From the NCBI RefSeq assembly GCF_002078875.1, contig NC_034414.1, positions 19,931,100-19,995,099 on the forward strand: a stretch of 64,000 bases of DNA. The letters run 5' to 3'. Shown here piece after piece: positions 1-14,163 of the stretch. The position numbers and the translations under genes are program-made. The notes beneath the pieces are model-generated. The model was not told the DNA's origin. It saw nothing but the letters and a program-made list of their open reading frames with translations, and searched no databases. This stretch comes from Numida meleagris (lineage: Eukaryota; Chordata; Aves; Galliformes; Numididae). Numbering within the stretch: position 1 is the stretch's first letter; each line of letters begins with the position of its first letter.

Positions 1-3000
1 TACACCAAACATATCACAGATAATAACAAAAGGAGAGGGAAATAAAATTTATTGCAACACATCTCCTGCGATAGGTAAAGGTGCTTTCCTTCCACTGATG
101 AGTGTTTCAAGGGGAACTCAAATTCTACATCTACCCCTCAAACCAATGACTCCATCTTTAGGAATAATAGAATATAACATCATTTTCTCCAGCACTCATT
201 CCAAACTGTAATCTTAAGGCCCTCCTTGTCTGCTATGCCTACTTGCTGTGGAGTGGAACTGAAAATCTTGGCAGAAACTGAAAGATAAATGTATTCAGGA
301 GGCTGGGTAGAAACAACTTTTCATGCAGAAGTATAATATAAATGTGGTACAATTTAATAAGTTACTGAGACAAAACCTCTGGAGGGAATTCAAATAACCA
401 GCAAGGTGACATCTTAAGGGAAAGAAAGTATTTAAAAGAGTGATGGGAGGAAAATGTTTTACAAATTCCTTTTAAAAAATCTTGCTATTAAAGGACAGCA
501 ATACCTCACTCGCAAATCAATCAAAACTTTCTGGAGCCAGACTTGAGGATATGCTGTGAAGAAATGTGTGGCGTTGCAGAAAAGAGTTTTATGTATTAGA
601 GAAAAAGCTTCATTTCTTTCTTTCTTTTTTTTTAAACATTAAGAGTTCTTTCTCTGCTTTTCTAGAACAATATGAAGTATTTTATCTGAGAATGCAGAAA
701 TAGTAACAGCACCAGCAACACCATTTTCGTCTCTTACTAAAGAAATCAAAATGGAGGAGATATCAGCCGTTCATTTGGGGAAATAAAAGGATAGGAATGG
801 TGCTCAGGTTGGCTTGAGGTGCACCTATGGCTGCTGAGGGGTTACAGGTGCACGCAGTCACCCTTTGCATCTTCTAACACTGAGCTTCCAAATGCATCAG
901 TCCTTGTAATGAATTAGAACTGCTATCTGCTTTTATTTACATCAGCTGCCTAGAGATTCCAGGGCAGCTATATGTGGAAACATCAAGCTCAGGAGAGATG
1001 CAGGTGTTGTTTTTTTTTTTTTTTTTCCTTTGACAACCTATATTTTTTTGTTGTCGGTATTCACTAGTTTTATACTACACAGACAAATAATTTTAATAAC
1101 ATATCATGAACAATTGCATTTTTAGATTACTAACAAAACAATCTTTAGCCAACATTTTTTGTTTCCTAGTTCTGTGTATGCTACTAGAAACTGCTTTATT
1201 CACTCCAGTCACTAGAGAACGATGGAGCTGATTTCAAGTTATTTTCTCAGCTTGACACAATGTACTGACCCATGATTCCCAAAGCTGATTCAGCAAAATG
1301 CTTTCATCTGCATTGATACAAACCCTGAAAATATACAGCTGCTGCAACATGAAAGTAATTTTAAGTGATGGGCAGAAATGCCAGAAGGTTGAAAAGGTTT
1401 TTGTTGCTCTTGTGAGAGTGAATGAGGAGCCAGAGAGGATGTCGCAACACTGCAAGAATGAACGGCAACTGAAGTCACAGAGGATACTGAAAGAGCTGAG
1501 GCATTAAATGAATACTTTACAAGCAAGAACACTAAAAGATGCGCCAGCTGCAACTGGCTGTTGTATCCACTATCACGGTTGACTTCAGAGCTAGTGAGGC
1601 ACAGATATTGAATAAGTTAAGAGAAGTCGAAATCAACAAATCATTCATGCTACGTGCAACCTTGAGGCTGTAAAAGGAGATTGGAATAATACACCGCTCA
1701 GGTATGCTGGTCTTTACTTTGCAGCTACAAATGCCAAATGCACAAATAGTACAGAAAGAAAGACGCTACTGGCTGAATACCATAAAGTCTTAATTATATC
1801 CTTGTCACTACTCAATTGAACCAGATTTGACGTGCATATTCCATTAGCAAATAGAAGATTTTATTTATGTATTTAGTTCAGCATGTCCCACTCGCATGAA
1901 ATGTGTGTATATATTTATACACATTTTAAGATTTAAACAAGCCTTTAAGTAGCAAAAGCATCAGATATGCTTTGTGACACATGCTGTCTGATATTCGTTG
2001 GGTCAGCTTTATCACTACTAGTTTATAGAGGAAGAAACTGAATGAAACAGTGAGAAAATGACACTTTTATTCTCTTGCTGTGTTTTCTTTTTCTTTTTTT
2101 TTTCTTTTTTTAAAAATATTTTTGTTTGGTGAGGAGGGAGAGAGGAGGAAATAAAGGAGTCAGACTGAGAAGTCAGCAGGCCACTTCTTTGGAAGGAGAA
2201 GTACACTTCCTGGGAATAATCCTTGCCACCCAAGCACATATTTCCCTGTGTGGTTCCTTATTTCCCTCGTGTCTTGCTTAGCAGAAAGAAGCAACAACCG
2301 TGTAAAGCACATGACTCCATCCTGTTGTAGCTGGCCATGGTGGCCTAGCAGATTAATCTCTTGTTTCTTTTTCTGTTTCATCTGCCTACATGCAGTAATA
2401 AAATAAATCACCCTTCATTCGAATGCCCAAAGTAAAATGTCAGCTAAGGGGTTTGTATTTTAATATCTCTTGAAAGATCACTTCCCTGGTTGGTTTAATC
2501 TATACTAAGAAGAGTACAAATGAATATGTAGCCATATACATAGCAGAGGCTGACTGAAATATAAACACAATGGGAATTAGGGGGTTGGGTAATACAAAAG
2601 AAGGAGAACTATATGCAGCATGTCTTAATTCCAATCCTTATTTGCATTGCTGGGATTACTCTTGTGAATATGAGCTACAAGATTAGATCTGTAGTGATTG
2701 GTGTTTCAGGTTCAAGCTCATATATGTGAGGGAAGAATTATTTCTTTTGGTTCCAAATTTGCATATAAAAATAGAAAATTTTCACGCAATAAACCAATTT
2801 AATAAATCATCGCTTAGCTTCTTTGGCATATAATATCCATTACGCAGTTCCTTTTAGGATAGACACTGATAAAGTAGAATACTGATTTAATACCAGAATG
2901 AGCTATAAAACAACCAGTGATACCATAGTGAAATTTGAACAAAACTTCTGTTTGAAATGGTTAGCATTTACTGCATAAAATTTAGATTCTCCTATTTTAA

Positions 3001-5127
3001 AAAATATTTTAGAGAAATAATATATTTATCATCTGGTAATGCACATATCCAATCCAAACTGAAATTTCCACAGGAGATATGTTTTATTTTCAAAAAATAA
3101 ATTCTTTTCTGAAATATGTTAATTAAAATATTTTCACAGCTCTAATAATGGAAAGCTTGTGAGTGCTATCTGAAATATTTCTGCCTATTTTTCTTATCAT
3201 TGCAAATTTAGAGGAGAAAAATTCAAAATAAAGAATATATATATGGTATTTATGTACAGAGTTACATATGCCCTCACTTTGGTAGTACTGACTTGTCCTT
3301 GGGAGGTAGGATAAAAATACAAGATTGGTTAAAAAAAAAAAAAAAAAGGGAAATTTGTCAATTTTTCTAATTCCCTGTCCTTTCAAAACATACTCTTTAA
3401 AATTTGATGTATAAACTGAATGAGGAACATAAGAGATTGTGATACATATAAAGTTTGGATATTCGCATTATTCTTCAGGTCTCTTGACAATACAGTAAAT
3501 CTGTTGGATCTTGTATTACATAGGCCAGTAGTAGAAACACAAACCCTTCTGCAGAAATGTGTGCATCTTGATTAAGTATAAAGTACAAAAATTACTACAA
3601 TAATATCCAGTAATTTCATAAGGTGAGGATTTTTGGTTGGAGTAAGTCAGATTTTATTTAGGTTCTATAATGTTAAATTATATTTAAATTGAAGCTGAAA
3701 TTTTGATTTTTAGCAACTTGGGCATCTGCAGAATTTGTAGGCCTGGCACTTTATTTTCTTTTAGCAAAATCTGAGACCATTTCCCTCCTGCTCATCAAAG
3801 AATAATAAGTAGTATTTAAAAATCATTTTAATAGAGAAGTTCTGCATCTCTTATTTTTCTTGAGCATTTCTGAGCTCTCCAACTTGCCATTCTTAAAACT
3901 CAGAATGTTGTTCCACTTTCTTCTGGAGGATAAATCAAAAACATCCAGTAAAGTGATTATGCTGCTTGCTCTGTAATTCAGTGGAATAATTCTTGGACCC
4001 GCATAAGTTCTTTTCTGCATCAGATCATCTTGTAGAGAAGAAATCTTGAAGAGAACAGATTGATCCCACGTGTACTGTACCAACCCAACTCCATCATCCA
4101 ATGCTGTTGCCTTCAAATGCACCCTCACAATGGTACTAGCACTGAATGTTTCTGCATAGCAGTATTTAGCAATCAAAATCCATCACAGAGAATTTGTATG
4201 GGCAGAATTAAGTTTAATCCGGAAGGAATTATACTGGCCTTTAATCTGGTTTGCTCTCCAGATCTACAGAAATTCCACATGTAGAGACTAACTCAATCCA
4301 TTTATAGTATTTCCAAAGCAGTGCAGGCCTTTTTGCTGCTCTCAGCTCTCATTTGGCTGTAGGCTCAGCTGCTGAATCCTATAAGTCTGTAAAATGCCAG
4401 CTGCCTGGCCCTTTACAGCCCACTTCCCAGGAAAGGATTTCATACAACATAGGATTTAGCTCACAAACTATCTTGTAAAGCTCTGAAAACAATAGCATTT
4501 TCCTCTATCTCTTTAAAACATATGACCATGTGAAGAGTGATACAAAGGTTTTATCTATATAATTCTGGGGTGAATCACTTTAGAGGTGTTACTGGCATGA
4601 TAAGCTTATAATAATCTACATTTCTTGTAAGTAGCAATGTTACAATGAAGGTGTGCATTTTTCCTCCCGAACTAGTGATAAGCCTATTATATGCTTTCTA
4701 ACTATTATTGTTTATTGGAAATGTGGCATTACTTATAGATCTCAGAAGAGATGGCCATGTAGAACACGCACATATTAAGGGACAGTCTAGGTAGAGCTTA
4801 TTTTCTAAATTAGAGAGGCTCAGAAAGAGAAAAGGAGGATTATCATCTTCATTTTAACGACCGAGCAGACCAAGACTGAGAGAGATGACGTGTTTTCTCC
4901 AGTCTTTGCACAGTGCAAATGTCAGAGCCACAGTCGTGTCCAGAAACTTGCAATGCACAACAGGCACAAAAGCTTCTAAACAAAATGTGAGCCTTTGGTT
5001 AGTTTCACAATTATATGCATGTCAGTGAAGAAAAGCAGTGATTCACCAGCACAGCATAGCAATCAAAATAAAGTGATAATATAAGTGAAGTTTCAAAATC
5101 TGCTAATGAAATCCCCAAGTGTCTGTT
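1..5127. other. Noncoding AT-rich stretch, no gene recognised
   Basis: No coding sequence can be supported. The longest open frame (117 codons, minus, 3823-4176) is compositionally plain and partly overlapped by an opposite-strand frame. Low-complexity tracts are a T17 run at 1010-1026, a pyrimidine tract at about 2083-2111 and an A17 run at 3331-3347. The A17 run is not preceded by sequence I recognise as a processed gene copy or a SINE. No clear interspersed repeat is visible, though old diverged ones could be missed by eye. Confidence 0.6.
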
Positions 5128-5272
5128 CACAGCATATCCTGAGCTGGAAGGGATTCAAAAGGGCCATCAAGTCCAACTCCTGACTCCACACAGGACCACC
5201 CAAAATTCAACCCTTATGTTTGAGGATGTTGTCCAAACACTCCTTGAATTTCTCCAGCTTTGACATCATGAC
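5128..5272 (-). mobile_element. CR1 LINE 3'-end fragment (minus strand)
   Basis: Read on the plus strand this begins with a 'gagctggaaggga' block, continues into 'gtccaactcctg', then 'ccacacaggaccaccc' and 'gtccaaacactccttgaatt'. This is the reverse complement of the 3' end of an avian CR1 subfamily. The insertion is therefore in minus orientation with its 3' end at the left. It is short, as is usual for 5'-truncated CR1 copies, and diverged. The right boundary is uncertain because similarity fades after the 'tttgacatcatgacc' block. Confidence 0.8.
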
Positions 5273-8200
5273 CTATCATGTCTTCAGAAATGCATGCTGC
5301 CCATTCTTCTGCTCAGAGAATTAACTGATTGCTTATTTCAGAATAATGACTGAAAACTGAAAAATTAATGTTTATGGGAAAAGCAGACAGGATACAAAAG
5401 AAGGATTCTCAAAAACGGTGTAGGGGAATTGCAAGTTTCCCAGACATATGGAACATGACATCTCATCTTGTCACATATAGACAAACAGAAAAAGTTCATA
5501 AGTACAGAGAAAGCAATCAGAAGTCTATGGAAAGTATTCTGTCTTGTTTGTTTTGCATACATAATTGTACTTGCTCATGTATAATGTAATGCACAAAACA
5601 GACATTCAATTTTTTTTCCACAAAAATAGTATATGTGACAGTTTTGCACTGCTCAGTTTAATACCAGCTGGGACTGAATTCTCCACCTGAGGATTACACA
5701 GTGATGTAAATCACTTTGGAAGTAAAATGCTGTAGCAGTTAAAGATGTCATTTCCTCTTATCACCGTATGCTGAGAGACACTGTGTCTATTTTGGAGCTG
5801 AAGAGCTTTTCCTAATTCACTACACCACATAATCAAAATGATGAAGTTAAAACACTCTCTATCAAAGTAACCTAAATAGCTGTTTTTGCAGCTAAACAAA
5901 GAAGGAGTGTGCACACACACTATCATTCGCAGGACTGAACTGTGGAAACGAAAGCTGAGAGCAGCAGTGCCTGCAGGAGCATCTGTTAAACTTAGCTCTG
6001 GAGGGACCTGGGCTGTCTCTAGATACCCTTATACAGCTCCTTTCTGAGAACAATGAAAAAGAATGCAACTGCATGATTACAATAGTATTTTTAATTTGAA
6101 GGATAATCTTGCATAAAAAATAAGAATAGATTCCTTAGATCTAGTTTAAGAAGTTGAGCTCAGTTTTGGAGTGTAGGGTTAGAGTTTGTTTACTTTAAGC
6201 ACTAAATTAAAAATAAGAATACTATGGCAACAGACCACAGGAAGGAAACAAAATGCTGACTAATCATAGTTAATTTCAAAATCAACAGCACAGTGTTACA
6301 AAGGCCTAAATGAATAGAAATGTCTTTTCTTTGCATACACAGTAATAGACTTTGGGGTCAAGAAATGATATATTACTATAATATCTTCTGCCTTTTAAAA
6401 TGACATTTGAAATAAGTGGCATATACTCCTCTTATAATTTCTTTATTAGTAACACAGATTTCACCATCTGTGATTATCATCATAGATGGCAGATGAAAAA
6501 TTCCCATCTGCCAATGAACACACCAGTTGAGTTACTCTAGGGAGCCAGGCGCCTTCCGTGCATATAAAGAGCTCAGCCAGTGGTTCCTTTATTGTCATAC
6601 AATTGCAGTTACAAGCCTCTTTGCTTGACAGGTGGCCTCTAACTTTCCTGGGTTTCTCTGAGCAGAGTATCATGTTTCACAGTTGAGGGAATACATCAAA
6701 ATTAAGGAACATTTACTTTCTGCATGCATTTGGCATAGTCCTGAGGACTGGCAATGTAGCTTATCCCACAATCAATTTCTTTTCCATCTCGATTGAAGGA
6801 AATCTATGACTTAGCTGCAAGCTCTGTTGAATTCCCTATCACGATCTCTGTAGACATGCAAATGAACATTAGCTGCAGAATATCAGATTATGGAAATTCT
6901 TAAAGAACGTTATGGCTTCAGGAAGAGAAAAAATAGTCTCTTGCCAGCAAGACATTCTCTCTTTGAAGGAAACACTTGAGTGACATGGAGTTGAAGCTAA
7001 AATATAAATTAAATATGAAAAGCTGAGTGAGAGGTAATTATTAAAATGATTTGGATTAGATAGAGAAATTCAAGGACTGTTTCAACAGAAAGCTTGCATG
7101 CCTGCATAAAGAAATATCTGAATTCATTGTCAAGCAGTGACTTTCAGTGAATTGCTACAATAGAAATAATAGTTTCTACAATCGGAGCATTGAAAGATGG
7201 GAATTCAAATGAACATAAGGAATTCACTGCTGTATAAGTGAGCTGATATCCAGTGACAGACGGATCAAGGGTGTGAATCACGTGTTATTGCCTCAGGACT
7301 GTGGAGTTTCATACTAGTTAACCAAACAGAAGTACCTACTGCTGCCCCAGTTGCCTTGGGACGTCACCTCTCCATGCCACATCCATGCAAATTCTGTGGG
7401 CATCCCAGCTGTAATAGGGCACCCTCAATGTCTCATAAGCACCCCTACTGGACTGAACACCAGATGTGTTTATTATGATGTTAGCTGATTCAAAACCACA
7501 AAGCAGTAGCTGGTTTCAAGTATTTTACATTACTTGCTGAAGTTTTCTTTTCACTAGTTTTATCCAGTAGTTCTTTCTGGAAAAGGCTATCTCTTTGTTC
7601 CTATATATGTGCAGATTTCAAAAGTTTTCTTCCGTCATCTAGATGTGGTGTGCTTTTTATTCACAGAACATTTCATTTTTTCAAACTTATTTTTCATCAG
7701 TGCACAAAAATAAACAAACGAAGAACTAAAAGCCAAGTAGGGATGGGTTGAAAGGACATATTCAATAAATTTTATTCACTGTTTCTTTACTTAGGCTCAA
7801 AATGACGGTGACAAATTGAGTTTCAGCACTAAAAACAGAAGACAACAACCTGGATCACTGTCGAAATCTATATATAAATTTTGATAGACTCTGCCAAGGA
7901 AGTCTAAGTTTATGTTTGCGTTTTTATGAACGTGACCAGATTCTGGATCTACAAGTCTGTACAAAGACATCTGTGTATTCTAACAGGGATCATGATTCTA
8001 TTGCACATACGCCTGTGTGGAAGTAAATACAAGGAGAATTATTTTCCTATTCCCCACTGGAATCCCATCTGGCACTACTAATTGACCAATTACCTTCAAC
8101 AGCTAATGGATAAAATGATAAAGAAAGTGTGCTGAGGGATTACATATTAGATTACTAATCTTGAACAGAAAAATTGTCAACCACAGTTTCCGTCTAGGAA

Positions 8201-9885
8201 ATAAACTCTGTTATGGGTAAGTTTCAATACTTTGCTTTCCTAACTGAAAGAAAATTAGTTGCAAAGGAAATTTTAGATTCTAGTGGGCTGCCTAACTTCA
8301 CTTCTTCCTTTGATTCTGATCTTATTTTAATTACTTTGCCACCCTCTCTTGTCTGCTAATGAATCTATCCTTAATGGTCCAAGGCTCTCCACACTGAAGG
8401 CATATGTTCTCACAACTGTGATTCATTGAGCCAATAGATGTCTAAATTCAGTCTTTTCTTGTTTCAAATGTTACAATACATTCAGGAAATGAAGCAACAG
8501 AGACATTCAGGATACCTATCTCAGCTTTTTATAAACCATAACATACATTATCTTGATACAGTTCCTTTTTGTTCCCTTGATTGTTCTGAACAAGCTATAT
8601 CCACCCATAATTTAAATGCTGTGATCTATCCTATGAGTTTCCACAAAGCCCATTTAGTGCCACAGTCTTGGCTGTATTCTGAAACTGAAAAGGACTCATA
8701 CTTTAAATTATTCATGTCATTGTATTTGAAACAGACACATGAAAAGAACATACCTTGGAGCAAATATTATGAACAATATATTTTAAAATGCTATTTTATC
8801 AACTTGAATAAGATGTAAGAAAATATTTACTTCTAACTTTTGAAATAAGCATCCAGTTCACAAATCCTCATAAGCAAATGTTTTGAAGGTTTCTTTTTGT
8901 TTTCTAATTTTTTTGGGTCTTTAGGGAGAGTTTTTTTTTTTTTTTTAAGTGGACACTGATGCCTTTGAAAATAAGGTATTTAGCAGTTTGTTTCTTTCTT
9001 CAGTTAGTCTGATCTAGGTGTATGAACAGATAAAAGTCTGCTCAGTTTAATCCCTCAGAGTAACACCAGTGTTTGAAAGGCACAAGCCTTTAAATCTGAG
9101 TTTGTGTTAGCCCACTTATATCTTTTGCACCTTAACCAAAGCACCTCCCTCATTTCAGAGCAGGGCATCAGGTCAGTAACAGGACTGGCACACTGTTATG
9201 CAATCTGTTTTCTGAACAGAAATGCACTATTAGTCAGAATATTTAACAATTTTGGTTAAAAGATTACCACATTCTTAACATGGTTTTGTGTGCTTCTGGA
9301 AAAAGAAGCTTTCTGTATCGACAAGTCAGGAATATACCCTGCTTGATGTTTGGAACTGTGAGTAGTGTTTTACTTTATTACATTAGCTCATGTTTTTGAA
9401 AATGTTATGTTTCTTTCTCATTTTTCCTATGAGATCGATCAAACAGCTCTCAACTTATAATTTCCTGTATATATTTCTGGGCATGCTATATTCACTATAT
9501 TTTCACTAAAGAGCCATAACCAACTACATATGCTGACACAAAGAAGATGCTAATTAGTACTGAAGGAAAAAATGCACTGTAATTACAGGTGAATAAAGCA
9601 TCCTTAAAGTTTCATATTCCCAGAAAAATGGAGAGGAAGCAGCAGAGGCTTAGAAGCACTGTGACTGACAGAGTGAGAAGTGATACTCGTACTTGTTTCT
9701 TGCTGCCTTTTCTCTAGCAGAAAAGCCTGAGGAGTTCCAGCTTTTCTCTCTTTTCAAGGTAGTTCATTGTAACAGACCTTACAGCAGAAGGAAAATCATA
9801 CCATGCATATTTAATTCTTCAAAACAAACTCTAAAATTTTTGTCTGATGAAATTTAATTTAATTTTGGAAATAGTGTAGAAAGTA

Positions 9886-9917
9886 AATGATTGATTAATG
9901 TAGATTAATCAATCATT
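9886..9917. repeat. Perfect 14-bp inverted repeat (hairpin), 4-nt loop
   Basis: The left arm 'aatgattgattaat' (9886-9899) and right arm 'attaatcaatcatt' (9904-9917) are exact reverse complements separated by GTAG. Pairing stops immediately outside the arms. The right arm overlaps the first of three nearby copies of 'tcattgtag', so the structure probably arose by local slippage or template switching. No transcription signal marks it as an RNA gene. Confidence 0.9.
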
Positions 9918-9963
9918 GTAGTCATTGTAGTATCAAATCATTGTAGTAATCAAATGTAGATTA
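9897..9963. repeat. Nested short direct repeats
   Basis: 'tcattgtag' occurs three times (9913-9921, 9922-9930, 9938-9946), the first two exactly in tandem. 'atcaaat' occurs at 9932-9938 and 9949-9955. The 11-mer 'aatgtagatta' occurs at both ends (9897-9907 and 9953-9963). These interleaved copies are typical of replication slippage and form one cluster with the adjacent hairpin. Confidence 0.88.
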
Positions 9964-10092
9964 CTATGTGGGAAAGAATTTAAGTCTGAGTGGCATAAAT
10001 AGAGACTAGTGAACAATACAGTACAGCATTTCTTCTCATAGAGGATTTTTACATCTTATCTGCCAATTATGTTGAATACCAGAAAGAACTTT

Positions 10093-10203
10093 TTGAAGCA
10101 TTCAAAGCCAGGCTGGAGGTGTCCCCGCCTATAGCAGGAGGGTTGGAATTAGATGATCTTAAAGGTTCCTTCCAACCCACACCATTCTATGATTGTACGA
10201 TTT
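10093..10203 (+). mobile_element. CR1 LINE 3'-end fragment (plus strand)
   Basis: The segment runs 'gaagcattcaaagccaggctgg', then 'gtccccgcctatagcaggag', 'ggttggaattagatgatctt', 'tccttccaaccca', and ends 'accattctatgatt'. This is the canonical order of the last part of a chicken CR1 3' end. The terminal octamer-type tail (ATTCTATGA) is present once and then decayed. Only about 110 bp are kept, so this is a heavily 5'-truncated dead copy. Confidence 0.9.
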
Positions 10204-13200
10204 CATAAAGTTGCTATATTCCCAAAGTACCGGAAAATATTAATTAGCATTCACAGGTTATTAGCCACAACGAGCTGAAACTCTCCAGTCACAGCCAGAC
10301 AAAAATCTTTTCTGACGGGTTATCTCACTTGTTAGTTGTTCAGTACTTGTTAGCAGTTCAGGACTAATGACACAACACAGAGCAGATTATTTCTTTCCAG
10401 GGCAAGGTACTGCTAGTGCATAAGCACAGTATTATTAGAATACTGATTGTCTGGATTTGCCTCTAGATTTCATTCTCTTTGAATATTATCAGAAATGAGG
10501 CTTAATTCTGGATCACGTTTGATTTCAAACTGATACTGTCCTCAATTTTAATATGGACACAGCTGTAGTCTTCTGAGGATATGGTGCAAGAAACCACTGC
10601 TGTTAAGCCAGAATGGGAATCATAAAATTTAAGCTTCTCTCTGAAGTTATAGTTTGCGTATAATCCACCTCAAACCAGAACAGCTCTTCAGCAAGGTCCT
10701 ACCTGTTTTATTATGTATAGTAAAGACATGTATGTGCATACATCTCTGAACTCTAGCAATTCCCTATAATGTTTTTGCTTCCACTGAGTGGCAAAAGAGT
10801 GGGAAAGCTTCCACAGCATTCACAAAGCTTTCAATTAAGCTGATACTAAATCAAAAATTGTTTTTTATTGACCGCTGGAGTAGGGAAAATGCGCCAGAAA
10901 TTTCTTTCTAGCCTCAGCTGTTCAGTACTTATTGGTTGCTAATCTCAGAAGAGAGTGCAGAGGAAATTACTTTCTTGATTCTCCAACTGAGGATATAAAT
11001 ACATGGCATGAGTGGCATAGAGCATCTCATATTTTATTGGCTTTGGATGTAAAAGATCTTTTGAGGTGTCACAAGCTACAAAATTATCCTGTTTGTTCTG
11101 TGGAACTTTGCTTTCATGGGGCACAAAAAGCAGACCATGTATTAAGAGCTTATATGTATTGCAGAGCTTAGCCTAGAGATGAAAATCTGAAGGCACTGAG
11201 AACAGCCTATGGGCATGGAAATATAGTGAAAGGAAATGCACTGAAATTCTGCCTTCTCTCCGTAAGTAGCAGGCCAAAAAAGCTAAAAGTCATGTGTGCC
11301 AAGTACAAATATTTTATGCCCTTTTTTAGGTATGCAGCTGATCGTTTTTTTTTCTTTTTTTCTTTTTTTTGTCTGAATATAAAGTGTTTCCCTAATACCT
11401 TTACTTCAAAGAAAAGAATTCCAATGCACTAATCTGCTATTTTCTTTCCACTGTAGAAATGGGGCATGCTATAATGATTAAAAAGAAAAAAATTCTTCAA
11501 AAGAAATGTTGGAGGATTTGAAATCCAAAATGTGACAAACTCTGGCTAGCAAGCAGTGAATGACAAGTTCTGTGTGGAGGGGGACCACAAGAGAAGGCAG
11601 AAGGGTTCCAGAGTCCTAACATAGTTCTAAACTTCCTCTTCTATCATAGATTGTCATCTATCATAGACTGAACCGAAACTATCAGCCTGTACATTTTAAT
11701 TTAAACTAGAGGTCTAAAATTTTCCTGTTCAGATCCACCTCTTCTTCAGTGATGAATTATACTCTGATTTTATTAGGCTGATGATTTTTTATTTACACTC
11801 TGCAATAAACACCTGAAAAGGGGGAGCTGGAAATCTATGAGAGAAGCACTAAGAGCCCCTTATCTACAGTGACAAAATTGCCACCACCATAATCTCTATT
11901 AAGTGCAACAAAATTACAGTGTAACAGCTCTGAAATTACATGTGACATCTGCATGAATACCAAACTGATTCATAACGTTCAGCCCTATTACAAAAAGCAC
12001 TTACTGAATTTGTACTGATTACAACTCTTAGAAATTAACAGTTAACCAAGCAAACTTACTTCCGAGTGCACATGTATTATTTAAAGATCTCAATTTAGTC
12101 AAATGGAGGTAGCAGTGCAAATAATACTACCACCTAGCACGGCATATCATATCTGAGTAAAATACACCAATATTTTAAATTCTTTTAAATCACTTAATTT
12201 TTAGAAAAGTCCATTTTTTCTCCTGTCTTTCTCTTTTATATTTTATTTTATTTTTCATTAAGAATGCCATGCCATTCTTCCCCCGTCTCTCAAAAATGAA
12301 GTCAAAAGAAGGAAAAATCAAGAAAGAATATGATTAATGTTCATATTATGCAGAATTTGCCTTTTTCAAATCCCATTCCCCATTGTGCAAGCCAGAATTT
12401 TATAGAGATATAAATCACAAAGAAATAAGAAGCCAGTAATGAGATAGAAGTATATTTGAAATATGGATGCAAATCCTCACCACCTGCTGAGCAAAAGTAG
12501 TCTGCCGAGACTGTCCTGAAAACTGAACTGCCATTAACATCTTGTAAGCACTAAATCTGTAGCAGAAGAATGTTGGAATTATATGTCTGTGAAATGCCAA
12601 AGGCTTGTTAGATTTATCTCTAAGCAGAATGTTTCGGCAACATGTACATAAATATTTTAACAGGAATTTAATTTTTATTTTAGTCACACAATAAATCTTT
12701 TTATTGCACAACATCATCTCGTTCCTAAATAAGTTACTATTTTCATATGAGCATGAAGACTGTTGTATTCATTCCTCCTTCTGGTTTGATGAATACTATT
12801 TGAATATACAATATATCAGTGCGCTTATTTACATAAAAACCTTGCCACAGGCTGTTTAATTTCCTCTGGAGCATCTATTCATTTAGACATAAATTATCCA
12901 ATGACTACCAATTGACTTACATTTAACTCCACCTCTGGACCTCTCAAGGGTACACCAGAAGACAGCAACAGTTAAAAATAACTAAAGGAAACCTATCTGG
13001 AAGCTGTGAGTAGGTGTGCTGGCTTCCATGCATACACTGGCAAAGGAAAAATATCAGAGGCTTACTGTTTATTTTCTTTTTGGTGCATTTTATAAACAGC
13101 AGTGTGAACTCCAGCAGCTCCTGTCTGACTGAATCTTACTTACTATGCATTTCAGATGTCATTGCTGTTAAAGTTTGATTGTGCAGTGTTAGATGTGGCA

Positions 13201-14163
13201 GAAATGTTTATCCTGTAACTTATGTCTCCAGAGGACAATAAAATGGGCATGGATTATTTTTTCTGCTTGGCAGGATGCTGAAAATAAGCTCCTATAGTGG
13301 GAAGTTTGCTGTGAGCAGGGCAGGCTGGTGCAGAGCTACTCACTGTTCCCAGTCAGTTTGGCAGCATGGAGCATGAGCTGCAGAACAGTGAGTGCTGACA
13401 GTGTGGATGGATGGGTGCATTGGTACGTAGCCTTTATGCTGTTCTCTTTGCAAGCTCTTTACTTGCTTTCTTGTCAAAAGAAAATTGCGATGGAGCTACA
13501 ATAAACCTCTCTTCAGGCATGTGGGTTCATTCTGCACAAATCATACTGCCCTGCCTGCAAATTGATTATCATATCTGATTTATTTAATCTCAAATTCATA
13601 GCATAGAACATTTGCTCTAGCATTCAGAAGGGAACAGGCACAAGCGTAAATAACAACTGGCAGTTCAAATGAGGCTATTAAGAAAGAGATTTTCAAAGGC
13701 TTAAACAGAAGCTGATATCAAGCCGCTCTTTCACTGTGTGCTAGATACCTGTCACTCGTTTCTGCCTCTAAAGATCTTCCCCAAAACCCTTTCTACTGAA
13801 TAAATGTTCAGAATCAGAGCATAAGTATATGTGCTTACAAATCTGTTGGCTTATTTCTTGAAAATATGACTTTATATTGTTCTCTGCAGAAGTTTTAGAC
13901 TGCAAGACAAATTGACGTAAACAAGTTCTGATACATTATTATAGCTTTCCTCAAGGCAGTAGTCTGCTCTACAGAGTATTAAGGAGACAGCAGACTTTAA
14001 AGTTGTCTAATTAGTCCCACTTTGCATAGCTAAGCTGATCATTAAAAAAATTTGGAAGAGGGCAACTGGACATAATGAAAAAAAAAAAGGCTTCTTTAAA
14101 CCTCAGATGACTATACAACTCATAGCATATATCCTTGTAGGCACTCTCAGGAAGCATGGGATA
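10204..14163. other. Noncoding AT-rich stretch, no gene recognised
   Basis: Only short open frames occur (100 codons or fewer). Visible simple sequence is a T-rich tract at 11345-11370 and short A or T runs. A near-tandem 'atctatcatag' duplication lies near 11641-11670. The stretch 13290-13430 is locally richer in G and C but shows no CpG cluster or coding signal. Confidence 0.55.

Larger units (their letters stand above)
5273..10092. other. Noncoding AT-rich stretch with one hairpin/repeat cluster
   Basis: No gene is supported. The largest open frame (8438-8818, plus, 126 codons) has no recognisable domain, and its AT-rich composition matches its surroundings. A T16 run lies at 8931-8946. 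The hairpin and tandem repeats near 9.9 kb are listed separately. The rest looks like unique-sequence noncoding DNA. Confidence 0.55.

Noticed and set aside
3331..3347. A17 run as the tail of a processed pseudogene
   Set aside because: The sequence upstream on the plus strand shows no spliced gene-like body and no flanking duplication was found.
8438..8818. 126-codon plus-strand open frame
   Set aside because: AT-rich, with no motif and no homology I recognise. It ends in AT-rich filler like its surroundings.
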